Source: an uncultured Paracoccaceae bacterium (GTDB taxonomy: Bacteria > Pseudomonadota > Alphaproteobacteria > Rhodobacterales > Rhodobacteraceae). Taken from it: 64,000 nt of DNA. The stretch covers positions 62,001-126,000 of the forward strand of contig CANLSM010000010.1 in assembly GCA_947493745.1 (NCBI GenBank), read 5' to 3'. Below the pieces are notes generated by a model. It searched no databases. It was not told where the DNA came from and saw only the letters and a program-made list of their open reading frames with translations. The position numbers and the translations under genes were made by a program. Of the stretch, positions 1-7,948 are shown piece by piece (the first letter of the stretch is position 1; every line of letters starts with the position of its first letter).

Positions 1-1
1 T

Positions 2-619
2 GATGTGGAAACATCAAGTGATGGCCGCAATGTGGTCGATCTGCGTGGCAAGCTGGTGGAGCGGCTGGAAGAGCGTCTCGACCGGCTGGAGGACACCCAT
101 CGCACCGTGATCGCGGCGGCCTACGAGAACCTCGCCGGGACAAATCAGGTGCACCGCGCGGTGCTTTCGGTGCTGGAGCCTGAAAGCTTCACGGGCTTTC
201 TGCGCGCCGTCGGTCACGATGTCAGCAATATCCTGTCGCTCGATGTGATCCGGTTGGCGATCGAATCCGCAAGCGCGGAACCGGGGACGTATCTCGGACC
301 GGAAGGTGAATTGCATGATCTGGTGATCTCGCTGCCCAAGGGCGGGACCGATCTTTACATCACGCAAGGCAGCACGGTCTCGTCACGGAAAGTGACACTT
401 CGCCAATGCACGGCGCAGCCCGACGGGCTTTATGGCCCCGACAAGACATGGGTGCGGTCCGAGGCGATCCTCAAGCTCGATTTCGGCAAGGGCCGTCTGC
501 CCGGCCTGCTGGCCTTCGGATCGGAAGATCCGCATCGTTTCCACAATGAGCAGGGCGTGGATCTCTTGAATTTCTTCGCCAATGTCTTCGAGCGCGCCAT
601 GCGCCGCTGGCTCGCCTGA
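2..619 (+). CDS. DUF484 family protein (5' end outside window)
   Basis: The reading frame is open to the left edge, so the gene begins upstream; a GTG at 5 is only the first start-like codon inside the window. The visible 205 residues have a charged helix early on (KLVERLEERLDRLEDTHR) and then a GAF-like alpha/beta fold ending in NFFANVFERAMRRWLA, which is the usual pattern of DUF484 proteins. No catalytic motif is visible and the family has no firm function. It lies 4 bp before xerC, an association common in proteobacteria, so the two are probably cotranscribed. The family call rests on overall pattern and context. Confidence 0.8.
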   Translation, partial: DVETSSDGRNVVDLRGKLVERLEERLDRLEDTHRTVIAAAYENLAGTNQVHRAVLSVLEPESFTGFLRAVGHDVSNILSLDVIRLAIESASAEPGTYLGPEGELHDLVISLPKGGTDLYITQGSTVSSRKVTLRQCTAQPDGLYGPDKTWVRSEAILKLDFGKGRLPGLLAFGSEDPHRFHNEQGVDLLNFFANVFERAMRRWLA

Positions 620-623
620 CGCG

Positions 624-1556
624 ATGGCATTCCTGCCCCCAGCCGGTGCCGCGGATCTGCTGGAGACCTGGCTTGCGGGGCTGAAAGGTGTGCAGGGCGC
701 AAGCGACAAGACGGTTGACGCCTATCGGCGCGATGTCGCGGGCTTTCTGGGATTTCTGACCGGTCACCTCGGCGGTCCGGTTGGCCGCAAGGGGCTGGCC
801 GAGGTCACGACCCGCGATATGCGGGCCTGGATGGCGTCCGAGCGCGCCCGCGGCATCGGCGCCCGCTCGCTGGCACGTGGTCTTTCCGCAGTGAAGAGCT
901 TCTACCGGTGGCTGGCGGAGGTGGAAGGCGTTGAGGCCTCTGCCGTAATCGCGGCCCGTGGTCCGAAGCTGAAGGCACGCCTCCCCCGTCCGGTCGGCAA
1001 GAACGCCGCCCGCGATCTGATCGAAGCGGTCGAGTTGCAGCATCTTGAACCGTGGGTTGCCGCCCGCGATGTCGCCGTGGTGACACTGCTTTACGGATGC
1101 GGGCTGCGGATATCGGAGGCGCTCGGCCTGATCCGCAAACAAGCCCCCTTGGACGATATGCTGAAAATCACCGGAAAGGGCGGCAAGGACCGTATGGTGC
1201 CGGTCCTGCCTGCCGCCCGGACGGCGGTGGCGGACTATCTGCGCCATGTTCCCTATGATCTCGCCCCCGGAGGTCCGCTTTTCGTCGGTGTGCGCGGGAA
1301 ACGGCTCGGCCCCGGTCCGGTCCAGAAGGCCGTTCAGGCCGCGCGGATGCAGCTTGGCTTGCCAAGCACGGCGACACCACATGCGCTGCGGCACTCCTTT
1401 GCCACGCATCTTCTGGAAGCGGGCGGTGACCTGCGCACCATTCAGGAGCTGCTCGGTCACGCATCCCTGTCGACGACACAAGCCTATACCGGTGTCGATC
1501 AGGCACAACTGATGGCGATCTATGACCGGACCCATCCGCGCACCGAACGCAACTAG
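624..1556 (+). CDS. xerC: Tyrosine recombinase XerC
   Basis: Site-specific recombinase that, with XerD, resolves chromosome dimers at dif. The 310-residue product has an N-terminal SAM-like DNA-binding domain (residues 1-105) and a C-terminal catalytic domain with the tyrosine recombinase set: R162 in GCGLRISEAL, K in GKGGKDR, H253-x-x-R256 in HALRHSFATH, H279 in LLGHAS and the nucleophile Y288 in TTQAYT. I chose the ATG at 624, 4 bp after the DUF484 stop; an in-frame ATG at 582 would run inside that gene. XerC is preferred over XerD because of the DUF484 neighbour and because a better XerD lies at 37790. Confidence 0.93.
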   Translation: MAFLPPAGAADLLETWLAGLKGVQGASDKTVDAYRRDVAGFLGFLTGHLGGPVGRKGLAEVTTRDMRAWMASERARGIGARSLARGLSAVKSFYRWLAEVEGVEASAVIAARGPKLKARLPRPVGKNAARDLIEAVELQHLEPWVAARDVAVVTLLYGCGLRISEALGLIRKQAPLDDMLKITGKGGKDRMVPVLPAARTAVADYLRHVPYDLAPGGPLFVGVRGKRLGPGPVQKAVQAARMQLGLPSTATPHALRHSFATHLLEAGGDLRTIQELLGHASLSTTQAYTGVDQAQLMAIYDRTHPRTERN

Positions 1557-1686
1557 GCATATTGTAACGAATACTCACGGTTTTTTGTGAAGCTCTCAGG
1601 TGTCTGTGAGGGCGGGATATGCAAAGGTCCCGCTTAGCTGTCGGCCACAAGGGCCGGTCCGCCAGAGTTTGGAAGTGAGGAATGTC

Positions 1687-2271
1687 ATGAAAATCCAGAT
1701 CGCCCTGTCAGTGCTTGCCGCAGCGGTCATCAGCCTGTCCACAGGCACCGCTCACGCGCAGGACTGCAAAACCGACAAGGATCCGTATGATCTTGTCGAT
1801 GCTGAAGTATTGGCGCTCTATGACTGCATCAAGGATGCGCAGCTTGCAGGCTATTCTGCGGGCGACAATGCCTGGGCGGCTGAGTATCGCGACTGGAACG
1901 CAACGGCGACCCGCCCGGCCCTGCCTGGCTTTCATGGCGAGCGCTTCCTCAACACCTTCGCCAATGACATCGCCGTGGAACAATACCTGAAGTATGAGAC
2001 CGAAGGCGTCGTGATGCCCGTGGGCTCGGTGCTCGCCAAGGAAAGCTTCAAGGTGAACAAGGAAGGCGTCGTGAAACGCGGGCCTCTCTTTTTCATGGAG
2101 AAAGTCGGCGCGGATGCGGAAGAGAACAGCGATGGCTGGTTCTACTCTGCGGTCCAGCCGAACGGGAAACCGATGCGCATCAAGCAGAGCTTCTGCCACG
2201 ACTGCCATTGGGGTTTTGCCGATCAGGATGGTATGGGCTACCCGGTCGAGGACGTTCGCCTGACCAACTGA
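1687..2271 (+). CDS. Cytochrome P460-like periplasmic haem protein
   Basis: A 194-residue exported protein. A signal peptide is plain (MKIQIALSVLAAAVISLS, cleavage after TAHA). Near the C-terminus, SFCHDCHWGF carries a CxxCH motif for covalent haem c attachment, and the upstream segment GWFYSAVQPNGKPMR fits the cytochrome P460 / c'-beta fold. Known members bind hydroxylamine, NO or act as NO-handling proteins; the substrate here is unknown. The ATG at 1687 follows a GAGG-type ribosome site and starts the signal peptide exactly; the frame extends upstream but without a better start. It stands alone after xerC and ends just before a strong hairpin. Confidence 0.7.
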   Translation: MKIQIALSVLAAAVISLSTGTAHAQDCKTDKDPYDLVDAEVLALYDCIKDAQLAGYSAGDNAWAAEYRDWNATATRPALPGFHGERFLNTFANDIAVEQYLKYETEGVVMPVGSVLAKESFKVNKEGVVKRGPLFFMEKVGADAEENSDGWFYSAVQPNGKPMRIKQSFCHDCHWGFADQDGMGYPVEDVRLTN

Positions 2272-2282
2272 TCTTTTGCTGG

Positions 2283-2316
2283 CAAGGCCCCGGTTGAGGT
2301 GCACATCGGGGCCTTG
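2283..2316 (+). terminator. Strong hairpin, possible terminator without a U tract
   Basis: CAAGGCCCCG at 2283-2292 pairs perfectly with CGGGGCCTTG at 2307-2316 across a 14-nt loop. It starts 11 bp after the P460 stop codon. No run of T follows, so it may act as an mRNA 3'-end stabiliser or a weak terminator before the ABC transporter genes. Confidence 0.4.
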
Positions 2317-2372
2317 CGCAAGCCTGACGCATGGCTCAGACTTCGTCCCATCGCTTTTGATGAGGACCTGAC

Positions 2373-3158
2373 ATGACAAAGCTGCTTGCTGCCCTTTCCG
2401 CCTTTGTTTCTATCGTAGCCGCCCCGCTTCTGGCCGCCGACCTGCCCGATCTGGAAGGGCGTGAAGTGGTGGTCGTGACCGAGAACGCCTATCCGCCACT
2501 GCAATTCATCGATCCCGCCACAGGTGATGCCATCGGCTGGGAATATGACGCGATGGAAGAGATCGCCCGGCGGCTCAACTTCCAGATCGTGATCGAGAAT
2601 GTCAGCTGGGACGCGATGATCCCGGCGGTCTCGGACGGTCAGTTCGATCTCGGGATGACCGGTATCACGATCAAGGAAGACCGCGCCGAGAAGGTGGATT
2701 TTTCGGACCCCTACATGCGCTCGGAGATGTTCATGCTGGTGCGCGCGGACGAGACCCGCTTCAGCGATGGCGCTTCCTTTGCCGCGCTTGAGGACGGTCT
2801 GGTCGGAGCGCAGGCCGGCACCACGCCCTTCTATGTCGCTGTCTACGACATGCTCGATGGCAATGAGGCCAACCCGCGCATCAAGCTCTTCGAGACCTTC
2901 GGGGCCTCGGTGCAGGCGCTCAAATCCGGCGATGTCGATGTGGTTCTGACCGACGGGACAGCCGGCGAGGGCTATGTGAAGGCGAACCCGGACGCGTTCA
3001 AGCTGACCGGCGATCCGATGGGAACCGAGGATTTCGGGTTCATCTTCCCCAAGGGCTCCGACCTAGTGGAACCGGTCAATGCGGCCATTGCCTCGATGAA
3101 GGCAGACGGGACCATCGACGCGCTCAACACTAAGTGGTTCCTGGAATACGGCAACTGA
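2373..3158 (+). CDS. Amino-acid ABC transporter substrate-binding protein
   Basis: A 261-residue periplasmic binding protein of the SBP_bac_3 family. The signal peptide is [21 protein letters not shown]. The mature protein starts with the typical strand [13 protein letters not shown] and has the family signature [17 protein letters not shown] and [23 protein letters not shown]. These proteins deliver polar amino acids or opines to an inner-membrane permease. The ligand cannot be read from the sequence. The permease gene follows after 13 bp, but no ATPase gene is next to them. Confidence 0.9.
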   Translation: MTKLLAALSAFVSIVAAPLLAADLPDLEGREVVVVTENAYPPLQFIDPATGDAIGWEYDAMEEIARRLNFQIVIENVSWDAMIPAVSDGQFDLGMTGITIKEDRAEKVDFSDPYMRSEMFMLVRADETRFSDGASFAALEDGLVGAQAGTTPFYVAVYDMLDGNEANPRIKLFETFGASVQALKSGDVDVVLTDGTAGEGYVKANPDAFKLTGDPMGTEDFGFIFPKGSDLVEPVNAAIASMKADGTIDALNTKWFLEYGN

Positions 3159-3171
3159 GCGGGACCGTTTC

Positions 3172-3975
3172 GTGCAGGAAGATCGGCGGAAGGAGTTCCC
3201 CTTCTGGCTCCTGACCATCGGCGTTCTGGCGCTCTACTTCGCGTGGCGCGTCTGGGCGGACGAGATCTATGCGCAGGTGATCACGATCGTCTCCAAGGGT
3301 ATCGGGATCACCATTTTCGTGACGTTCGTGGGCTTTGCGCTCGCAACACTGCTTGGCCTGATCCTGGCGCTCGGCGTGCTGTCACGCCACCGCATCCTGC
3401 GCGAGTTCGCCCGGTTCTACATCGAGGTAATGCGCGGCATCCCGATCCTGGTGATCCTGCTCTATATTGCCTTCGTCGGCGTGCCGGGCTTCGTCTCGGG
3501 CTATAACTGGCTGGCCGAGACGCTGGGGCTGGAGCCCATACGCACCCGCGATATCAACTTCCTCTGGCGCGCCATCATCGCGCTGATGCTGGCCTATGCG
3601 GCCTTCATCGCCGAAGTCTTCCGCGCAGGCATTCTGGCCGTCGATGAAGGTCAGGTCGAGGCCGCCAAGGCGCTCGGCCTCTCTCCCTGGCAGCGGTTCC
3701 GCCTGATCATATTCCCGCAGGCCGTGCGCACCATCCTGCCGCCTCTGGGCAATGATTTCATCGCCATGACCAAGGACAGCAGCCTCGTCTCGGTGCTGGG
3801 CGTAGCGGATGTGACGCAACTGGGCAAGGTCTATGCGGCAGGCTCCTTTCGCTTCTTCGAGACCTACAACATCGTGGCCTATATCTATCTGCTGATGACG
3901 CTCGCCCTGTCGCTTGCCCTGCGCAGACTGGAAGCCCGGCTGCGTGCCCGCGCAGAACATCCACAGGGCGGATAA
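3172..3975 (+). CDS. Amino-acid ABC transporter permease (HisM/GlnP type)
   Basis: Inner-membrane permease of 267 residues with about five to six hydrophobic segments. The EAA loop that docks on the ATPase is clear: EAAKALGLSPWQRFRLIIFPQA. The N-terminal segment GIGITIFVTFVGFALATLLGL and the MRGIPILVILLYI motif are typical of the His/Glu/Gln/Arg permease family. The GTG at 3172 is the start that fits the spacing, 13 bp after the binding-protein stop. The matching ATPase is missing: the next gene is pcs. It must be supplied from elsewhere on the chromosome. Confidence 0.9.
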   Translation: MQEDRRKEFPFWLLTIGVLALYFAWRVWADEIYAQVITIVSKGIGITIFVTFVGFALATLLGLILALGVLSRHRILREFARFYIEVMRGIPILVILLYIAFVGVPGFVSGYNWLAETLGLEPIRTRDINFLWRAIIALMLAYAAFIAEVFRAGILAVDEGQVEAAKALGLSPWQRFRLIIFPQAVRTILPPLGNDFIAMTKDSSLVSVLGVADVTQLGKVYAAGSFRFFETYNIVAYIYLLMTLALSLALRRLEARLRARAEHPQGG

Positions 3976-4026
3976 ATCTGCGCCACCGGTCTTTCGCTTT
4001 GCAGCGCTTTTATGTAAGGCCACCAA

Positions 4027-4716
4027 ATGGCCCCGTTCGTCAAAGCCTTCTCTGTCCATATCCTAACGGCAACAGGTGCAGCCCTTGCCCTGATGGCAAT
4101 GCTCGCCGCGGGCCGTGCCAACTGGCCGATGATGTTCGTTTGGCTTCTTATCGCCTTCATGGTGGATGGTATCGACGGGCCGCTTGCGCGTAAGGTCGAT
4201 GTCCGCAGGCACGCACCGCAGTGGAACGGGGTGCTGCTCGACCTGATAATCGACTACCTGACCTATGTCATCATTCCGGCCTATGCTCTGGTCGAAGCAG
4301 AGCTGATCGGCCATGGGTGGAGCCTGGCCGCGGCCCTTCTGATCTGCGTCACCGGTGTGATCTATTTTGCCGACACGCGAATGAAAACCGACGACAACAG
4401 CTTCTCCGGCTTTCCCGGCTGCTGGAACATGATCATTCTGGTGCTCTTCTCGGTTGATATTGGGGGCTGGGCCGCGATGTTCCTGATCATCGGCGTAGCG
4501 CTTGCGCAGTTCTTCAACCTCAAATTCATCCACCCCGTCAGGACAGAGCGATGGTACATGGTCAGCCTGCCGGTGATGCTCGCCTGGGGCGGGTTTGCGG
4601 TCTGGGACACCTGGCTCAGCTTTGAGGGACCGACGATCGCAAAGGCAGGGCTGGTCATCACCAGCCTCTACCTGATGCTGGCCGGTATTGCTCAGCAGCT
4701 CTGGCCGAAGAAGTGA
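4027..4716 (+). CDS. pcs: Phosphatidylcholine synthase
   Basis: Integral membrane CDP-alcohol phosphatidyltransferase of 229 residues that joins choline directly to CDP-diacylglycerol to form phosphatidylcholine. The CDP-binding motif reads DGPLAR followed by 12 residues and then GVLLDLIID, so the gap between AR and G is longer than the usual eight; bacterial phosphatidylcholine synthases share this wider form. Other Pcs-like features are the opening VKAFSVHILTATGA and the segment DNSFSGFPGCWNM. Eight or so membrane segments are visible. It stands alone, convergent with ileS, with a palindromic repeat between them. Confidence 0.9.
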   Translation: MAPFVKAFSVHILTATGAALALMAMLAAGRANWPMMFVWLLIAFMVDGIDGPLARKVDVRRHAPQWNGVLLDLIIDYLTYVIIPAYALVEAELIGHGWSLAAALLICVTGVIYFADTRMKTDDNSFSGFPGCWNMIILVLFSVDIGGWAAMFLIIGVALAQFFNLKFIHPVRTERWYMVSLPVMLAWGGFAVWDTWLSFEGPTIAKAGLVITSLYLMLAGIAQQLWPKK

Positions 4717-4740
4717 CCTGAATGGGGCTCTGCCCCATAC

Positions 4741-4804
4741 CCCGGGATATTTGGGCCAAAAAGAAAGCCGCCTTCATTTTTCAACAAATATCCCCGCCGG
4801 AGGC
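4741..4804. repeat. Palindromic intergenic repeat, copy A
   Basis: A copy of a roughly 70-bp element between the convergent genes pcs and ileS. The right end reads AAATATCCCCGCCGGAGGC. The left arm is degraded (CGGGATATTT remains). The core GCCAAAAAGAAAGC, then CCTTCATTTTT, matches the reverse complement of the element at 25639-25710 almost base for base. It may also serve as a transcription terminator for one or both genes. Confidence 0.8.
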
Positions 4805-4835
4805 TCCCGCCCGCACAACCAGCCGAACCATTCAC

Positions 4836-7805
4836 CTATCCGAGTGCGTCGCTGCAACGGCGACATGTTCCGGGATGGGAGTGATTGCCGACATCGGGCA
4901 GGATTTTCCAGCAGCGTTGGCATTTTTCACCCTTCGCGCGCTCAAAAACCACGCCGACGGCCGGATCATCGAGGCGGAAGGCATCGGTCTGTGGTTCGGC
5001 CTCCACAATTGTCAGGTCGGAGGTGATGCAGATATCGTCCAGTTCCACTGATCGAGCGATGCCAGCCATGTCCGGGTCGGCAATCTCGACAATCGGCGCG
5101 GCCTCCAGCGAGGCACCGATGGTCTTGTCCTGGCGTTTGAGTTCCAGCGCCCCTGTGACCACGCGGCGGACCTTGCGGATCGTGTCCCATTTCGCCGCCA
5201 ATGCATCGTCACGCCACTCTGCGGGCGTCTCGGCGAAGTCCTGGAGATGGACAGAGCTTTCATCACCCGCGAAACGCTCCAGCCAGACATCCTCCATTGT
5301 GAAGACCAGAATTGGAGCCAACCATGTCGTCAGGCGGTGGAAGAGGATATCGAGCACCGTGCGCGCGGCATTGCGTCTGGGGCTCGGCCCGTCGCAGTAG
5401 AGCGCGTCCTTGCGGATGTCGAAATAGAAGCTTGAGAGGTCCACGGTCGCGAACTGGAAGAGTTGCTGAAAGACCCCCTGGAAATCATACTTCGCATAAC
5501 CCTCGCGCACGACACCATCCAGTTCCGCCAGCCGGTGCAGCACCCAGCGTTCCAGTTCCGGCATGTCCGCCGGATCAACCTTCTCGGCCTCCGAGAACCC
5601 GTTCAGATTGCCGAGCATGAAGCGCATCGTGTTGCGCAGCCGCCGATAGCTGTCGGCTGTGTTCTTGAGGATTTCCGGCCCTATCCGGTGGTCATGGACA
5701 TAGTCCGTCTGTGCCACCCAAAGCCTCAGGATATCCGCGCCATACTGCTTGACCACCTGCTCGGGCAGGATCGTGTTACCCAGCGATTTGGACATCTTCA
5801 TGCCCTTTTCATCCAGCGTGAAGGCATGCGTGACCACCGCCCGGTAGGGCGCGCGCCCCTTGGTGCCGCAGGCCTGCAGCATGGAGGAATGGAACCAGCC
5901 GCGATGCTGGTCGGTGCCTTCGAGATATACATCCGCGATGCCATCCTCGGTCCCGTCCGCGCGGTCGCGCAGCACAAAGGCGTGCGTGGACCCTGAGTCA
6001 AACCAGACATCAAGGATATCGAAGACCTGTTCATAGTCCTGCGCGTTCGCATCATCGCCGAGGAAGCGCTCCTTGGCACCGTCTGCGTACCAGCAATCCG
6101 CGCCCTCGGCCTCGAAGGCCTCGACAATCCGTGCGTTGACAGCCTCGTTGCGCAGCAGGAAGTCCGGGTCATCCGGCTTCGCACCCTTTTTGACGAAACA
6201 GGTGAGCGGCACGCCCCAGGCACGTTGACGGCTCAGAACCCAGTCGGGCCGCGCCTCGATCATCGAATGCAGCCGGTTGCGCCCGGTCTGTGGCGTCCAT
6301 GTGACCAACTCGTCGATGGACCGCAGCGCGCGTTCCCGGATCGTTTCCCCATAGGTGTCATCGCCGCCGACCGGCTTGTCGATGGCCGCGAACCATTGTG
6401 GAGTGTTGCGGAAGATGAGCGGTGCCTTGGAGCGCCAGGAATGCGGATAGGAATGGGTCAGCCGCCCGCGCGCGATCAGGGCACCGACCTCAACGAGTTT
6501 GTCGATGACAGCCGTGTTGGCTTTGCCTTCCTTACCTTTGTGATCGAAGATCTTGAGACCGCCGAAAAGGGGCAGATCCTCGCGGAACGAGCCGTCTTCG
6601 AGGATGTTGTAGGTCATCGGCAAACCGAAAGCGGTGCCAATGATGTAGTCATCCGCACCATGGGAAGGGGCCGTGTGAACAAATCCAGTTCCTGCCTCAT
6701 CGGTTACGTGGTCGCCGTGATACATTGGAACATCATAATTCCACTCACCTTTGGACAGGGCTGCTTCTCTAAACGGGTGTGCAAGCGTGAGAGTTATTAA
6801 CTGGTACTCTGACACATCGTGAAGAAGCTTATACATTGACGGCTCAAGCCGCGCCTGACCGAAAACCTCCTCAGCCAAAGTATCTGCAAGCAGGTAGCGC
6901 TCACCAACCGTTGCCCAGTTGTTGTCAGGTGCATCGAGAACCTCATAGAGGCCATAGGAAACATCTTTATTGAAACAAACCGCCCTGTTTTGTGGAATAG
7001 TCCAAGGTGTTGTGGTCCAGATAACAACGTGGGCTCCTAGCAAATGACTATTCGCGGTCGAGTCTCGCCCTGACTCTTCTTTAATCAATTCGTCGGAAAG
7101 CCCGACCTCCCTCTGAGTTCTCCGCTCAATACTCTCCACCACCGGAAACTTCACCCAGATCGCATGGCTCTTGTGGTCGTGATACTCGACCTCGGCCTCG
7201 GCCAGCGCGGTTTTCTCCACCACCGACCACATCACCGGTTTGGAGCCCTGATAGAGGCTGCCATTCATAAGGAATTTCTGGAACTCCTCGGCGATCACCG
7301 CCTCGGCGTGGTAGTCCATGGTCAGGTAGGGATCATCCCAGTTGCCGGTGATGCCCAGGCGCTTGAATTCCTCGCGCTGGATATTCACCCAGCCATCGGC
7401 GAACTTGCGGCATTCCTGCCGGAAATCGATGACCGGCACGGCATCCTTGTCGCGACCCTTCTGGCGGTATTTCTCCTCGATCTTCCACTCGATCGGCAGG
7501 CCGTGGCAGTCCCAGCCCGGTACATAGCGGGCATCACGTCCCATCATCTGCTGCGAGCGAACGACCATGTCCTTGAGGATCTTGTTGAGCGCATGTCCGA
7601 TATGCAGATTGCCGTTCGCATAGGGCGGGCCGTCATGGAGCGTGAAGGGCTCCCGCCCTTCTTTCTCGCGCAGGCGGTCATAGACGCCGATCCTCTCCCA
7701 TCGATCCAGCCATTCGGGCTCGCGCTTGGGCAGGCCTGCGCGCATCGGGAAGTCGGTCTTGGGCAGGTTCAGGGTGTCTTTGTAGTCAGGTGTCTCGGCG
7801 CACAT
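4836..7805 (-). CDS. ileS: Isoleucyl-tRNA synthetase
   Basis: Class I synthetase of 989 residues that charges tRNA-Ile. The active site motifs are HIGH (residues 68-71, in [10 protein letters not shown]) and KMSKS ([10 protein letters not shown], around residue 670). The inserted CP1 editing domain has WTTTPWTIP and [14 protein letters not shown]-terminal zinc site is formed by CQRCW and CRRC. The length fits the family. Between about 6721 and 7140 (residues 222-362, within the editing domain) the GC content falls to about 49% by my count, against roughly 60% in the flanks, with many A/T-ending codons, while the frame and motifs stay intact. This suggests gene conversion from a lower-GC donor. 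Confidence 0.97.
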   Translation of the reverse strand: MCAETPDYKDTLNLPKTDFPMRAGLPKREPEWLDRWERIGVYDRLREKEGREPFTLHDGPPYANGNLHIGHALNKILKDMVVRSQQMMGRDARYVPGWDCHGLPIEWKIEEKYRQKGRDKDAVPVIDFRQECRKFADGWVNIQREEFKRLGITGNWDDPYLTMDYHAEAVIAEEFQKFLMNGSLYQGSKPVMWSVVEKTALAEAEVEYHDHKSHAIWVKFPVVESIERRTQREVGLSDELIKEESGRDSTANSHLLGAHVVIWTTTPWTIPQNRAVCFNKDVSYGLYEVLDAPDNNWATVGERYLLADTLAEEVFGQARLEPSMYKLLHDVSEYQLITLTLAHPFREAALSKGEWNYDVPMYHGDHVTDEAGTGFVHTAPSHGADDYIIGTAFGLPMTYNILEDGSFREDLPLFGGLKIFDHKGKEGKANTAVIDKLVEVGALIARGRLTHSYPHSWRSKAPLIFRNTPQWFAAIDKPVGGDDTYGETIRERALRSIDELVTWTPQTGRNRLHSMIEARPDWVLSRQRAWGVPLTCFVKKGAKPDDPDFLLRNEAVNARIVEAFEAEGADCWYADGAKERFLGDDANAQDYEQVFDILDVWFDSGSTHAFVLRDRADGTEDGIADVYLEGTDQHRGWFHSSMLQACGTKGRAPYRAVVTHAFTLDEKGMKMSKSLGNTILPEQVVKQYGADILRLWVAQTDYVHDHRIGPEILKNTADSYRRLRNTMRFMLGNLNGFSEAEKVDPADMPELERWVLHRLAELDGVVREGYAKYDFQGVFQQLFQFATVDLSSFYFDIRKDALYCDGPSPRRNAARTVLDILFHRLTTWLAPILVFTMEDVWLERFAGDESSVHLQDFAETPAEWRDDALAAKWDTIRKVRRVVTGALELKRQDKTIGASLEAAPIVEIADPDMAGIARSVELDDICITSDLTIVEAEPQTDAFRLDDPAVGVVFERAKGEKCQRCWKILPDVGNHSHPGTCRRCSDALG

Positions 7806-7948
7806 CGGTGCTCTCCGTCAGTATCGGTTGTCGTGGTGGTAGGGGAGCGGCGCGGCTATGTCCATACGCCTCAGACCGGCGTCTGCTGTTCAGAGCGCCG
7901 GGGTGCTAATTCGAATAATGATGCTGCATATCCAAGCCATGGCGCGGC

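Noticed and set aside
471-1535. Minus-strand open frame of 354 codons opposite xerC
   Set aside because: The sense strand encodes a complete tyrosine recombinase with all catalytic residues, so this is a shadow.
6661-7150. Frameshift or pseudogene in ileS
   Set aside because: Despite the change in base composition, the frame is open and both editing motifs are intact.
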